A stretch of 64,000 nt of DNA, from contig NZ_CAKJTG010000011.1 of assembly GCF_917563885.1 (NCBI RefSeq), positions 62,001 to 126,000 on the forward strand. Reading direction: 5' to 3'. Shown here in pieces: positions 54,175-61,303 of this stretch. This DNA comes from Pseudoneobacillus rhizosphaerae (GTDB lineage: Bacteria; Bacillota; Bacilli; Bacillales; Cytobacillaceae). Within the stretch, counting starts at the first letter, position 1, and the number at the start of each line of letters is the position of its first letter. The translations under genes and the position numbers were made by a program. The notes beneath the pieces are model-generated. The model was not told the origin of the DNA and did no database searches. It saw only the letters and a program-made list of their open reading frames with translations.

Positions 54175-54543
54175 ATGGAAAAATTTTATACTTACAAGGA
54201 TGAAACGATTCGGGCATTACGTGAAGTAATACATTCTGTTGTTGAAACAAATTTACAAGAAGCAAATTATATTAAGCAGCATAATCAATTTGTCGAGAAG
54301 GTTTTTTCATCCTTTCAAAAAACTGTCTATGTATCAAAAGGAATACATGTTGAAATAGAAAACAATCAAATCGTTGTAAAGCTTACTGTAAATGTATTTC
54401 TAGGAAGTTCGCTGATGAACGATTTACTTGAGCTGCAAAAACGAATATATGATGATGTTTTTCAGTTAATTGGTTATAAACTTCATGGTATCCATATCAA
54501 AGTGAGAAATATAATAAATACTCAAAACAAAAAGACGCAGTAG
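54175..54543 (+). CDS. Small protein with Asp23/Gls24-like pattern
   Basis: A 122-residue soluble protein. The C-terminal half (Val-Lys-Leu-Thr-Val-Asn-Val-Phe-Leu-Gly, then a helix, then His-Gly-Ile-His-Ile-Lys-Val-Arg-Asn-Ile) has the strand-helix-strand spacing of Asp23/Gls24 envelope stress proteins, but similarity is remote and unconfirmed. ATG at 54175 with GAAAGGACTC upstream. Its stop lies inside its terminator. Confidence 0.5.
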   Translation: MEKFYTYKDETIRALREVIHSVVETNLQEANYIKQHNQFVEKVFSSFQKTVYVSKGIHVEIENNQIVVKLTVNVFLGSSLMNDLLELQKRIYDDVFQLIGYKLHGIHIKVRNIINTQNKKTQ

Positions 54544-54557
54544 GTGCGTCTTTTGTT
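54531..54557 (+). terminator. Terminator after the Asp23-like gene
   Basis: AAAGACGCA-GTAGG-TGCGTCTTT then TGTT. It includes the stop codon. Confidence 0.8.
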
Positions 54558-54563
54558 AGGAGA

Positions 54564-54923
54564 TTAAATGGCGAATTTTGCCATTTCTGTTTTTACATCT
54601 GAAAGGATTTTTTCACATTGAGTAACAAGTGATTTCGGAAAGCTTTCACCTTCACCATATTCCACACCATGTGGGTAATAGTGTTTACCAAGTAATGGCT
54701 TCATTAATTGAATAACTGCCTTATCTGCACCAACATCTCCTTCAACGGCATGTCCAAAGACACGAAGATAGAAAATGCCTTCTTTAAGTTCAAATTTACG
54801 ATCGTATGTAACTCGTTCATAGTCCCATTGGCCAGCGCGAACAAGACCATATTCATTCATTACTTCATCAAGTCGGTTTAAATCTGCTTTTATACTTTCG
54901 TAGCCAGTGTTCTCAAATCTCAT
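54564..54923 (-). CDS. YugN-like family protein
   Basis: A 119-residue soluble protein with the family hallmark Ala-Gly-Gln-Trp-Asp-Tyr-Glu-Arg-Val-Thr-Tyr-Asp-Arg-Lys and Leu-Leu-Gly-Lys-His-Tyr-Tyr-Pro-His-Gly-Val-Glu-Tyr-Gly-Glu. It matches the YugN-like family of bacilli; function is unknown. Start ATG at 54923 behind GGAGGGACAATA; a 30-residue longer frame has no ribosome site. Confidence 0.85.
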   Translation of the reverse strand: MRFENTGYESIKADLNRLDEVMNEYGLVRAGQWDYERVTYDRKFELKEGIFYLRVFGHAVEGDVGADKAVIQLMKPLLGKHYYPHGVEYGEGESFPKSLVTQCEKILSDVKTEMAKFAI

Positions 54924-55120
54924 TATTGTCCCTCCATCAATACACGCTAAAAAATTTAGCGTTCCCATTAATATCTCAAATTTAATAATAGTAGAAAAAG
55001 GTTGAAGTTGCAATGACTAAGCTAATTCATTTTAAGTTCTTAAAAGAAAAAGTTATTTTTGAATAGATTGTTTGTTATAGGGGAACCTATTTTAGTGAAT
55101 ATGATGAGGAGGCGAAAGCA

Positions 55121-55552
55121 TTGGAAATAATTCGTGATATAATGACTGACGACGTTGAGTGCTGTACTTTATTGGATAATGTTTTTGAGGTCGCAACAAA
55201 AATGAAGGAATGGAATGTAGGAGCTATTCCAATTGTTGATGGAGAAAAGTTAGTGGGCATGATTACAGATCGTGATATCGTCGTTCGTGGTGTAGCTGAG
55301 AAACATCCTGGTTCAACTAAAGTGGAGGATATTATGAGCGAACAGCTAGTCACGGTTACTCCAGATATGAACACTAGGGAAGCTGCTCAATTAATGGCTG
55401 AAAATCAAGTACGACGCTTACCAGTTGTAGAGGGTGACCGCTTAGTAGGTATAGTTGCATTAGGAGATTTTGCGGTACGTGATTTAACTGATGATCAGGC
55501 GAAAAAAGCATTATCAGAAATCTCAGAACCTGGTTTTAATGGACTTCAATAA
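55121..55552 (+). CDS. ylbB: Two-CBS-domain protein YlbB
   Basis: A 143-residue protein of two CBS domains (about 5-62 and 68-127), each with the Gly-x-Ile/Val-Pro-x-x-Asp/Glu-Gly and Gly-Ile/Met-x-Thr-Asp-Arg-Asp pattern that binds adenosine nucleotides. It matches YlbB in position and sequence. The ligand is unknown. TTG start at 55121 after GAGGAGGCG. A terminator follows. Confidence 0.88.
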   Translation: MEIIRDIMTDDVECCTLLDNVFEVATKMKEWNVGAIPIVDGEKLVGMITDRDIVVRGVAEKHPGSTKVEDIMSEQLVTVTPDMNTREAAQLMAENQVRRLPVVEGDRLVGIVALGDFAVRDLTDDQAKKALSEISEPGFNGLQ

Positions 55553-55558
55553 AATTTT

Positions 55559-55590
55559 AAGGCGCCGTTCAGGCGTCTTTTATTTTTTTT
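55559..55590 (+). terminator. Terminator of ylbB
   Basis: AAGGCGCC-GTTCA-GGCGTCTT (one G-U) followed by TTATTTTTTT. Confidence 0.88.
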
Positions 55591-55693
55591 GTAAACTTCT
55601 TTCGTTTACTTAAAATGAAGCTAAATGATGATATAATATTTAATAATAACTATCAAATAATGTTAGTAGATTTTATAGAGAGGAGGTCAACCT

Positions 55694-56764
55694 CTGCGCG
55701 GACTGATTCGAATATTAATTTTAGTAGCTGTATTTTTAACGGTAGGTTTATATGTAAGTTTTAATCAGGATGAAAAAAATGATTTGCTCATCCAAAATAA
55801 AAATAAAACAGAAGTGGACCACTCCATTATAAATGAGAAAAAAGGAGTTACTAATTATATAACACAAAAAAGACCATCAGAAGGTATCTCATTTTTTATA
55901 GGAAAAGATATTAATGTTTTAGAAAACCAACTAGGTAGACCAGCAAGAATTGATCCATCCTATTATGGGTATATGTGGTACATCTATAATGTAGATCATA
56001 ATCGTTATTTACAAGTAGGCGTAGAAAATGGAAAGGTTGTAACCATATATGCAATTGGAAATGATTTAGAGGTAGCCCCTTTTAGAATCGGACAATCTAT
56101 TGAAGAAATCTTTTCTACTGTTTTTATTGAAACTAACATTGATATTGAACTTGAAAACAGTTCCTATCGATTTGAATTAAATGATACAGATGTAAATATG
56201 AGACCACTTATTCAGTTAGGTGACATTTTTGCGATATTATACTTTGATAAATTTACTGGTACTCTTTCTAGTATTAGATTTCTTGATGCAACTACCTTAA
56301 TTAAACAACGACCTTATGAATTAGTTTATAGGGGAGAGTTGATAGAGGCAAAAGAGATTGAAGATTTTGAATGGACTCTTATCGAAAAGGCTACGGAACA
56401 ACAAATTTTTGATTTAACAAATATTTTACGATTACGTCATCAACTAGATCCTGTCCAATGGGATGAGAAAATTTCTGAGGTTGCATTTGGTCACAGTAAA
56501 GATATGTTTGAAACAGAAAACTTTTCACATACATCTGAAAAATTTGGCGAGCTTTCAGACCGGTTGGAGGTTGCTGATGTGTTCTATCAACTAGCAGGTG
56601 AAAACATTGCGGCAAATTACATTGATGGCCCAGCTGTTGTTGAAGGTTGGTTAAATAGTAAGGGGCATCGCGAGACCCTACTGAATAATGAATATACTCA
56701 TCTAGGTGTTGGTGTCTACCACAAATACTTTACACAAAACTTCATCCAAAGATGGGATGAATAA
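55694..56764 (+). CDS. ylbC: CAP-domain exported protein YlbC, CTG start
   Basis: A 356-residue protein if started at the CTG at 55694. Residues 1-25 (Leu-Ile-Arg-Ile-Leu-Ile-Leu-Val-Ala-Val-Phe) form a signal/anchor. A CAP-associated N-terminal domain (about 65-200) and a SCP/CAP domain (about 230-350) follow, with Phe-Gly-His-Ser-Lys-Asp-Met, His-Thr-Ser-Glu and Gly-Glu-Asn-Ile-Ala. AGGAGGTC ends six bases before the CTG, an in-frame TAG lies at 55676, and no ATG or GTG, nor any TTG before 55784, is available; starting at that TTG would delete the export signal. This resembles YlbC of B. subtilis. The start choice is unusual but well supported. Confidence 0.82.
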   Translation: MRGLIRILILVAVFLTVGLYVSFNQDEKNDLLIQNKNKTEVDHSIINEKKGVTNYITQKRPSEGISFFIGKDINVLENQLGRPARIDPSYYGYMWYIYNVDHNRYLQVGVENGKVVTIYAIGNDLEVAPFRIGQSIEEIFSTVFIETNIDIELENSSYRFELNDTDVNMRPLIQLGDIFAILYFDKFTGTLSSIRFLDATTLIKQRPYELVYRGELIEAKEIEDFEWTLIEKATEQQIFDLTNILRLRHQLDPVQWDEKISEVAFGHSKDMFETENFSHTSEKFGELSDRLEVADVFYQLAGENIAANYIDGPAVVEGWLNSKGHRETLLNNEYTHLGVGVYHKYFTQNFIQRWDE

Positions 56765-56800
56765 GAAAAGAAGCTTTCTGACACGAAAGCTTTTTTTCTT
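56764..56800. terminator. Terminator (ylbC, convergent)
   Basis: AAGCTTTC-TGACAC-GAAAGCTT (56771-56778 / 56785-56792) with A-rich left and TTTTTCTTT right flank. Confidence 0.85.
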
Positions 56801-57156
56801 TAGTTCACAATATCGAAGCGCAAAAATTGAAATTCATTTTCATGCCAGTTTCCATATAGTCTTACATGATCTCCAATTTTCAAAGCTATCGGATCCTTTT
56901 GCATAGTAAAAGGAGTCACACGCTTAACATGTATCAATTTAGTATCAGTTTGTAGTTGAATATTTAATACATTAATATACCTGTGGTAATAGAACCTTTT
57001 ACGTGTCTTTTCTAGTTGAATAATTTTTCCTGAAACAATCGCTTCTTCATAAATATTCGTTAAATTTAACCACTTTTGTTCATTTTCCTTCATATCTTTC
57101 TTCGTGACCCAATAAAAATAAAAACAGATAATGGGTATAAGAATGGCCGTTACCAT
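56800..57156 (-). CDS. Membrane-anchored hypothetical protein
   Basis: A 118-residue protein with one N-terminal helix (about 2-19) and a soluble beta-rich domain containing His and Arg clusters. I do not recognise it. The ATG at 57156 has GAGGGAAAACCG before it. It sits between ylbC and ylbD on the opposite strand, where B. subtilis has no gene I recall. Confidence 0.55.
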   Translation of the reverse strand: MVTAILIPIICFYFYWVTKKDMKENEQKWLNLTNIYEEAIVSGKIIQLEKTRKRFYYHRYINVLNIQLQTDTKLIHVKRVTPFTMQKDPIALKIGDHVRLYGNWHENEFQFLRFDIVN

Positions 57157-57287
57157 CGGTTTTCCCTCTTTCAAATCGAACTGTTTTTATCATAACATCT
57201 TTTCAATATTTTTACTCCATTCACCAATTCTAATTGTAATTCATATCTTATTTTAGGCGTTATCCTTGAGAGGAGAGGTGATGTAAA

Positions 57288-57689
57288 ATGACACGAAAAA
57301 AACTTCATCCTAGCGTTGTTAAGTTTAAAGAATTTGTTAAGCAATATCCAAAAATAAGTCTCGAAGTAAAAAAAGGGACAGTATCTTGGCAAGAGTTATA
57401 TGAAGATTGGTATTTACTCGGAGAAGACGACGCGCGCTGGGATCAATTTAAAGTTTCCAAGGAAGAAATGAAGGAGAACAGCACAGAAGAAAATAAATCT
57501 GACTTTATAACGCAAATATTTGATTATTTTAAAACGATGGACGTCAATCAAATGCAACAATATATAAGTAATGCTAGCCAAGCGCTAGGTGCTGTTCAAG
57601 GAGTTTTGTCCCAATTTCAGAATCCAACTCAGCCTAGTAGCCAAAACAACTCTAGACCATCCCACCCTTTTTCATTTCGGAAAGATTAA
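57288..57689 (+). CDS. ylbD: Spore coat protein YlbD
   Basis: A 133-residue protein: Leu-His-Pro-Ser-Val-x-Lys-Phe-Lys-Glu-Phe-Val at the start, Trp-Gln-Glu-Leu-Tyr-Glu-Asp-Trp-Tyr-Leu-Leu-Gly-Glu-Asp, and a Gln/Ser/Asn-rich C-terminus, as in the YlbD coat-protein family. AGAGGAGAGGTG precedes the ATG. ylbE follows 17 bases later in the same unit. Confidence 0.88.
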   Translation: MTRKKLHPSVVKFKEFVKQYPKISLEVKKGTVSWQELYEDWYLLGEDDARWDQFKVSKEEMKENSTEENKSDFITQIFDYFKTMDVNQMQQYISNASQALGAVQGVLSQFQNPTQPSSQNNSRPSHPFSFRKD

Positions 57690-57706
57690 TAAAAGGAGAA
57701 GCTAAT

Positions 57707-57946
57707 ATGAGATTAGAAATTTTTGAATATCTCCAAGAAAGAAAAGATTTAAAGGAATTTATTAGACAGCAGCCAATATGGTATCGGAAGCTCTCGAAAA
57801 ACCCACAATCCCTCCAAGCATTCGAAACAGCATCTTTGCATTATTTTCGAAAAACGATTCCGGATCATGTTGAAAAATTTTCAAATAGTGTACAAATGGC
57901 CTCAATGATGATGCATATGTTTCAAGCAATGAATGAGAATCAATAA
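57707..57946 (+). CDS. ylbE: YlbE-like protein
   Basis: A 79-residue protein matching YlbE: Ile-Arg-Gln-Gln-Pro-x-Trp-Tyr-Arg-Lys-Leu-Ser-Lys-Asn-Pro and a Met-rich helix (Gln-Met-Ala-Ser-Met-Met-Met-His-Met). Probably sporulation-associated through its operon with ylbD; role unknown. AAAAGGAGAAGC precedes the ATG. Confidence 0.85.
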   Translation: MRLEIFEYLQERKDLKEFIRQQPIWYRKLSKNPQSLQAFETASLHYFRKTIPDHVEKFSNSVQMASMMMHMFQAMNENQ

Positions 57947-57949
57947 AGG

Positions 57950-57983
57950 AAGCTTCTTTCTAATGGGAGGAGGCTTTTTTTGT
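57950..57983 (+). terminator. Terminator of ylbDE
   Basis: AAGCTTCTT / AGGAGGCTT (two G-U pairs) followed by TTTTTTG. Confidence 0.8.
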
Positions 57984-58035
57984 TTCATAAAATAGTAATG
58001 AATAGTAAACAATACAGGCAAAAGGAGTGAAGATT

Positions 58036-58449
58036 GTGAAGTGGACTATTCAATTTTTTTTCATCCTCATGTCTATAGCTTTAATGGCCTGTCAAAAGGA
58101 TTTACCCGAACCAGAGACGAAAAATAGAGTGGTTTCTGCCGCTCAACTTCCTAATGATGTTGTTTCCGTTAAAGGCGAATCCTTCCGGGTGAAATCTTTT
58201 GTTAAAGGAAACGATGTTTATATAGAGTGTATCGTATCGAATTTTTCATTTCGTGAAGATGATAAAAAAGGAAGTAGTTTAGGGAAAATGATTGTATATG
58301 TTGATGGACAAAAATACAATCAATACTCCTCAGCAGCATTTATTGTTAAAGATTTAAAGAGCGGAAATCATCGCATATCTTTACAAATAGTTGATTCGAA
58401 TGGCCACAAAACGTCTTTAAAAAAGGAAATGGTCGTTTCAATACCTTGA
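58036..58449 (+). CDS. Hypothetical lipoprotein
   Basis: A 137-residue lipoprotein with lipobox Leu-Met-Ala-Cys near residue 19 and a beta-sandwich-like mature domain (Val-Asp-Gly-Gln-Lys-Tyr-Asn, Ser-Gly-Asn-His-Arg-Ile-Ser-Leu-Gln-Ile-Val-Asp) that could be Ig-like. The GTG at 58036 is chosen because AAGGAG lies eight bases before it; the GTG at 58027 is part of that site. Not seen between ylbE and ylbF in B. subtilis as I recall. Function is unknown. Confidence 0.65.
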   Translation: MKWTIQFFFILMSIALMACQKDLPEPETKNRVVSAAQLPNDVVSVKGESFRVKSFVKGNDVYIECIVSNFSFREDDKKGSSLGKMIVYVDGQKYNQYSSAAFIVKDLKSGNHRISLQIVDSNGHKTSLKKEMVVSIP

Positions 58450-58457
58450 TATGAGCA

Positions 58458-58517
58458 AATTCTAACATGTAGGCATAATTCAAGTCGCTTGCACTTTTTG
58501 TACTACATGTTAGAATT
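58458..58517 (+). repeat. 14-bp inverted repeat before ylbF
   Basis: AATTCTAACATGTA (58458-58471) and TACATGTTAGAATT (58504-58517) are perfect complements across a 32-base loop. The right arm ends seven bases before the ylbF ribosome site. The T-run (CTTTTTG) lies inside the loop, so it is not an ordinary terminator. Confidence 0.75.
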
Positions 58518-58540
58518 AGTTGTGGAGGTGGGCAAAAGCA

Positions 58541-58987
58541 ATGCTTGCTACAACTGAAAGAATTATTTTATTAGATGAAGCTGAAGAATTGGCAAAAATG
58601 ATAGTACAATCTGATATTGCTAATGCATATCAAATTTCTTTATATAATTTAAGATCAAATAAAGAGTCTCAGAGAAAAATTAATTCGTTCATTCGTGTGA
58701 AGGAGCGATACGAAGAGGTCCAGCGCTTTGGTAAATATCATCCCGATTACAAATTAATAATGGGTCAAATCAGAGATATCAAAAGAGAAATGGATTTAGA
58801 TGATCAAGTTGCTGAATTTAAAAGGGCAGAAAATGATTTTCAGCAGCTTTTGGATGAAGTTAGTATGATTGTTGGAAAGTCGGTTTCTATAAATGTTAAA
58901 GTGCCAACAGGTAATCCCTTTTTTGATTCAGGGTCGGGCTGTAGTACTGGAGGCTGTGGGTCAGGTGGTAGCTGTGGCTGTTCCTAA
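58541..58987 (+). CDS. ylbF: Y-complex subunit YlbF (RicF)
   Basis: A 148-residue helical protein of the YlbF/YmcA family. It has Phe-Gly-Lys-Tyr-His-Pro-Asp-Tyr, Glu-Phe-Lys-Arg-Ala-Glu-Asn and Val-Pro-Thr-Gly-Asn-Pro-Phe-Phe-Asp, then a Gly/Cys-rich tail with four cysteines (Cys-Ser-Thr-Gly-Gly-Cys...Cys-Gly-Cys). With YmcA and YaaT it forms a complex that binds Fe-S clusters and FAD and directs RNase Y to mature operon mRNAs; it is needed for competence, biofilm and sporulation. ATG at 58541 follows GGAGGTGGGC. Confidence 0.93.
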   Translation: MLATTERIILLDEAEELAKMIVQSDIANAYQISLYNLRSNKESQRKINSFIRVKERYEEVQRFGKYHPDYKLIMGQIRDIKREMDLDDQVAEFKRAENDFQQLLDEVSMIVGKSVSINVKVPTGNPFFDSGSGCSTGGCGSGGSCGCS

Positions 58988-59024
58988 AAACATTTTATAA
59001 TCTAAATTTTTTAGAAAGTTACTA

Positions 59025-59062
59025 ATAAAATCCCTTATCTATTAAGATAAGGGATTTTATTA
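59025..59062 (+). terminator. Terminator of ylbF
   Basis: ATAAAATCCCTTATC-TATTAA-GATAAGGGATTTTAT, a perfect 15-bp stem. Confidence 0.92.
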
Positions 59063-59138
59063 TGGATTAGTAATTGATTAAACCGCTTTTAATATGCTAG
59101 ACTGAATAAAATAATGAGTTTTAAAAGGAGTATGTTCG

Positions 59139-59414
59139 ATGTTCGGGTCGCGCCAAGGATTGATTGTTTGGCTTCATTCATTGAAACAAGCAAAAATGCT
59201 TAGAAAATTTGGAAATGTTCATTTTGTATCCAAAAGATTAAAATATGTCGTCATATACTGCGATCAGGTCGATATTGAACAAAATATCGAAAAACTTAAT
59301 GCCTATTCTTTTGTCAAAAAAGTGGACCCTTCATATAAACCATTCTTGAAAATGGAGTATGAAAATAAATCCCCTGATAAAGCTAAAGAATACGATTATA
59401 AAATGGGCATTTAA
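59139..59414 (+). CDS. ylbG: UPF0298 family protein YlbG
   Basis: A 91-residue ferredoxin-like-fold protein with Arg-Gln-Gly-Leu-Ile-Val-Trp-Leu and Arg-Leu-Lys-Tyr-Val-Val-Ile-Tyr-Cys, matching UPF0298/YlbG. Function is unknown. AAAAGGAG precedes the ATG. Convergent with the following gene. Confidence 0.9.
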   Translation: MFGSRQGLIVWLHSLKQAKMLRKFGNVHFVSKRLKYVVIYCDQVDIEQNIEKLNAYSFVKKVDPSYKPFLKMEYENKSPDKAKEYDYKMGI

Positions 59415-59440
59415 GGTGAGGGCAAAACCCTCACCTTTTC
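59413..59440. terminator. Bidirectional terminator (ylbG)
   Basis: AAGGTGAGGG-CAAAA-CCCTCACCTT immediately after the ylbG stop. Confidence 0.85.
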
Positions 59441-59830
59441 CTATTTCATCGGCGGTATGTAATGATTTAACCTTAGTATACCAATTAAATATTGATAATA
59501 AAGGCTAGTTTCAGCAAATTGAGTGGAAGGCTTTACGGTTATTTCTATGATTGTTTTTTTTAAGTCTAACGCTGCTTGCTGAAATAAATCAAACCTCTTA
59601 TTTGGAATGTCATGTGGATTGGAAACACCTTCACGGCAAATATATAATGCCTGAAAATCCCCTGGAATTGTTGGTTTTAAAACAACAACTAAAGAGATTA
59701 CTTTCCTTCCATTTATCTCAGTGTGAAGAGCCATCATATGATTTAGTCGATGATGGTTGGATCTCGAAAGTTCTAGTAACTCATATATATCGGAATATCC
59801 TCCACCTAATTCAATAAAACGTTGGATCAT
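59441..59830 (-). CDS. Conserved Bacillaceae protein, DUF7147-like
   Basis: A 129-residue soluble protein opening Met-Ile-Gln-Arg-Phe-Ile-Glu-Leu-Gly-Gly-Gly-Tyr-Ser-Asp-Ile-Tyr-Glu-Leu and containing Val-Val-Leu-Lys-Pro-Thr and Ala-Leu-Tyr-Ile-Cys-Arg-Glu-Gly. I associate it with a family often mislabelled methylthioribose kinase; it is far too short for that enzyme. Function is unknown. The ATG at 59830 has GAGGAGGATTTTAAAAAT upstream. It lies just downstream (leftward) of the CsfG-like RNA. Confidence 0.65.
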   Translation of the reverse strand: MIQRFIELGGGYSDIYELLELSRSNHHRLNHMMALHTEINGRKVISLVVVLKPTIPGDFQALYICREGVSNPHDIPNKRFDLFQQAALDLKKTIIEITVKPSTQFAETSLYYQYLIGILRLNHYIPPMK

Positions 59831-59892
59831 ATTTTTAAAATCCTCCTCAATTGATTAAATCTGTATTAGTGTATCAAGAAAATTGTAAAATA

Positions 59893-59928
59893 CAAATAAA
59901 AAACCCTGCAGCCAAATGGATGCAGGGT
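59893..59928 (-). terminator. Terminator of the CsfG-like RNA
   Basis: ACCCTGCA / TGCAGGGT (59903-59910 / 59921-59928) with a ten-base loop. On the minus strand it is followed by TTTTTATTTG, a good U-tract; on the plus strand no T-run follows. Confidence 0.8.
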
Positions 59929-60050
59929 CCTTCTATATCCTCCGTAAAAAGGATAGAAGGCAAAGGGAGAGGAGAAACCGGAGGAAGAACTTATGGGGAA
60001 ACGTAAGTCTTCTCCGCGGTTGGCAACAACATCCTCGATTAGATGCTGTT
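59893..60050 (-). ncRNA. csfG: CsfG-like structured RNA (ylbG-rsmD intergenic)
   Basis: Four hairpins in a row: 60025-60050, 59976-60021, 59929-59960 and the terminator stem 59903-59928. The third (59976-60021) has a multi-part stem and, on the minus strand, a C-rich loop TTTCCCC; a further pyrimidine stretch (TTTCTCCTCTCCC) is unpaired. The ylbG-ylbH interval of B. subtilis holds the Rfam ylbH-leader motif and the forespore RNA CsfG. The poly-T terminator and a sigma-F-like promoter both imply leftward transcription of about 158 bases, so I call an independent RNA rather than an rsmD leader. Identity rests on position and structure, not alignment. Confidence 0.65.
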
Positions 60051-60055
60051 ACTTT

Positions 60056-60084
60056 CATTATTTCCATAAAACGATTGTCTATAC
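60056..60084 (-). promoter_or_regulatory. Sigma-F-like promoter for the CsfG-like RNA
   Basis: Minus strand: GTATA (60084-60080), 14 bases, then GGAAATAATG (60065-60056), a complete fit to the sigma-F -10 pattern GGNNANAHTR. The spacer is about two bases short of typical. The predicted start coincides with the first hairpin. Confidence 0.5.
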
Positions 60085-60204
60085 ATATCCCTTCAATTAT
60101 TTTTGTATTTGTATTCCATTTTACATACGGTTTGGCTGTTAAAGGGAAGTTATGGTAGGATATGTTAGAAAAAAGAAATTTGTCGAATGATAGTGGTGAT
60201 AAAT

Positions 60205-60762
60205 ATGAGAGTTGTTTCAGGTACTTGTAAAGGACGAAGCCTTAAAGCAGTTCCAGGAAGTACGACAAGACCTACAACAGATAAAGTGAAAGAAGCAATA
60301 TTTAATATGATTGGTCCATATTTTGAGTTTGGCATTGGACTAGATTTATTTGCTGGAAGTGGTGGTTTAGGAATTGAAGCCCTTAGTAGGGGATTAGAAA
60401 AAGTCATTTTTGTTGATAGAGATCCAAAAGCATTTCAAGTTATCAAAGAAAATATTGCATTTTGTGATTTAATCGATAAATCAGAAGTGTATCGTAATGA
60501 TGCAGAGAGGGCATTAAAAGCGATTTTAAAAAGAAAAATTAAATTTGATTTTATTTTTCTTGACCCTCCCTATAAAAAGCAGCAATTGGTAAAGCTATTG
60601 ACCATATTCACTAATGAAAATTTACTAAATCCTAATGGAATCATTCTTTGTGAACATGCTTCAGAAGTTGACCTACCTGATGAAATGGGCTCTTTAAAGA
60701 AAATCAAGCATGAGAAATATGGAGTCATAGGGATTACGATTTATCAACTTATTACCTTATGA
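60205..60762 (+). CDS. rsmD: 16S rRNA (guanine-N2) methyltransferase RsmD
   Basis: A 185-residue Rossmann-fold SAM methyltransferase (YlbH). It has Met-Arg-Val-Val-Ser-Gly-x-x-Lys-Gly-Arg, Arg-Pro-Thr-Thr-Asp-Lys-Val-Lys-Glu-Ala-Ile-Phe-Asn, the SAM motif Asp-Leu-Phe-Ala-Gly-Ser-Gly-Gly-Leu-Gly-Ile-Glu and the catalytic Asp-Pro-Pro-Tyr. It methylates G966 of 16S rRNA. ATG at 60205 after GTGGTGAT. coaD follows 15 bases later in the same operon, a widely conserved pair. Confidence 0.95.
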   Translation: MRVVSGTCKGRSLKAVPGSTTRPTTDKVKEAIFNMIGPYFEFGIGLDLFAGSGGLGIEALSRGLEKVIFVDRDPKAFQVIKENIAFCDLIDKSEVYRNDAERALKAILKRKIKFDFIFLDPPYKKQQLVKLLTIFTNENLLNPNGIILCEHASEVDLPDEMGSLKKIKHEKYGVIGITIYQLITL

Positions 60763-61260
<498 letters not shown>

Positions 61261-61261
61261 T

Positions 61262-61303
61262 AAAAACAGTCTCCTCTTAAATTAGAGGAGACTGTTTTTA
61301 TTT
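61262..61303. terminator. Bidirectional terminator (coaD / ylbJ)
   Basis: AAAAACAGTCTCCTCT-TAAATT-AGAGGAGACTGTTTTT, a perfect 16-bp stem. Confidence 0.95.

Noticed and set aside
59441-59830. Methylthioribose kinase
   Set aside because: At 129 residues without kinase motifs it cannot be that enzyme; the label, as I recall it from similar proteins, looks like a propagated misannotation.
59916-60158. 80-codon rightward frame between ylbG and rsmD
   Set aside because: It overlaps the four-hairpin RNA, has no ribosome site at its start and gives a very basic, low-complexity product. The structured RNA explains the conservation better.
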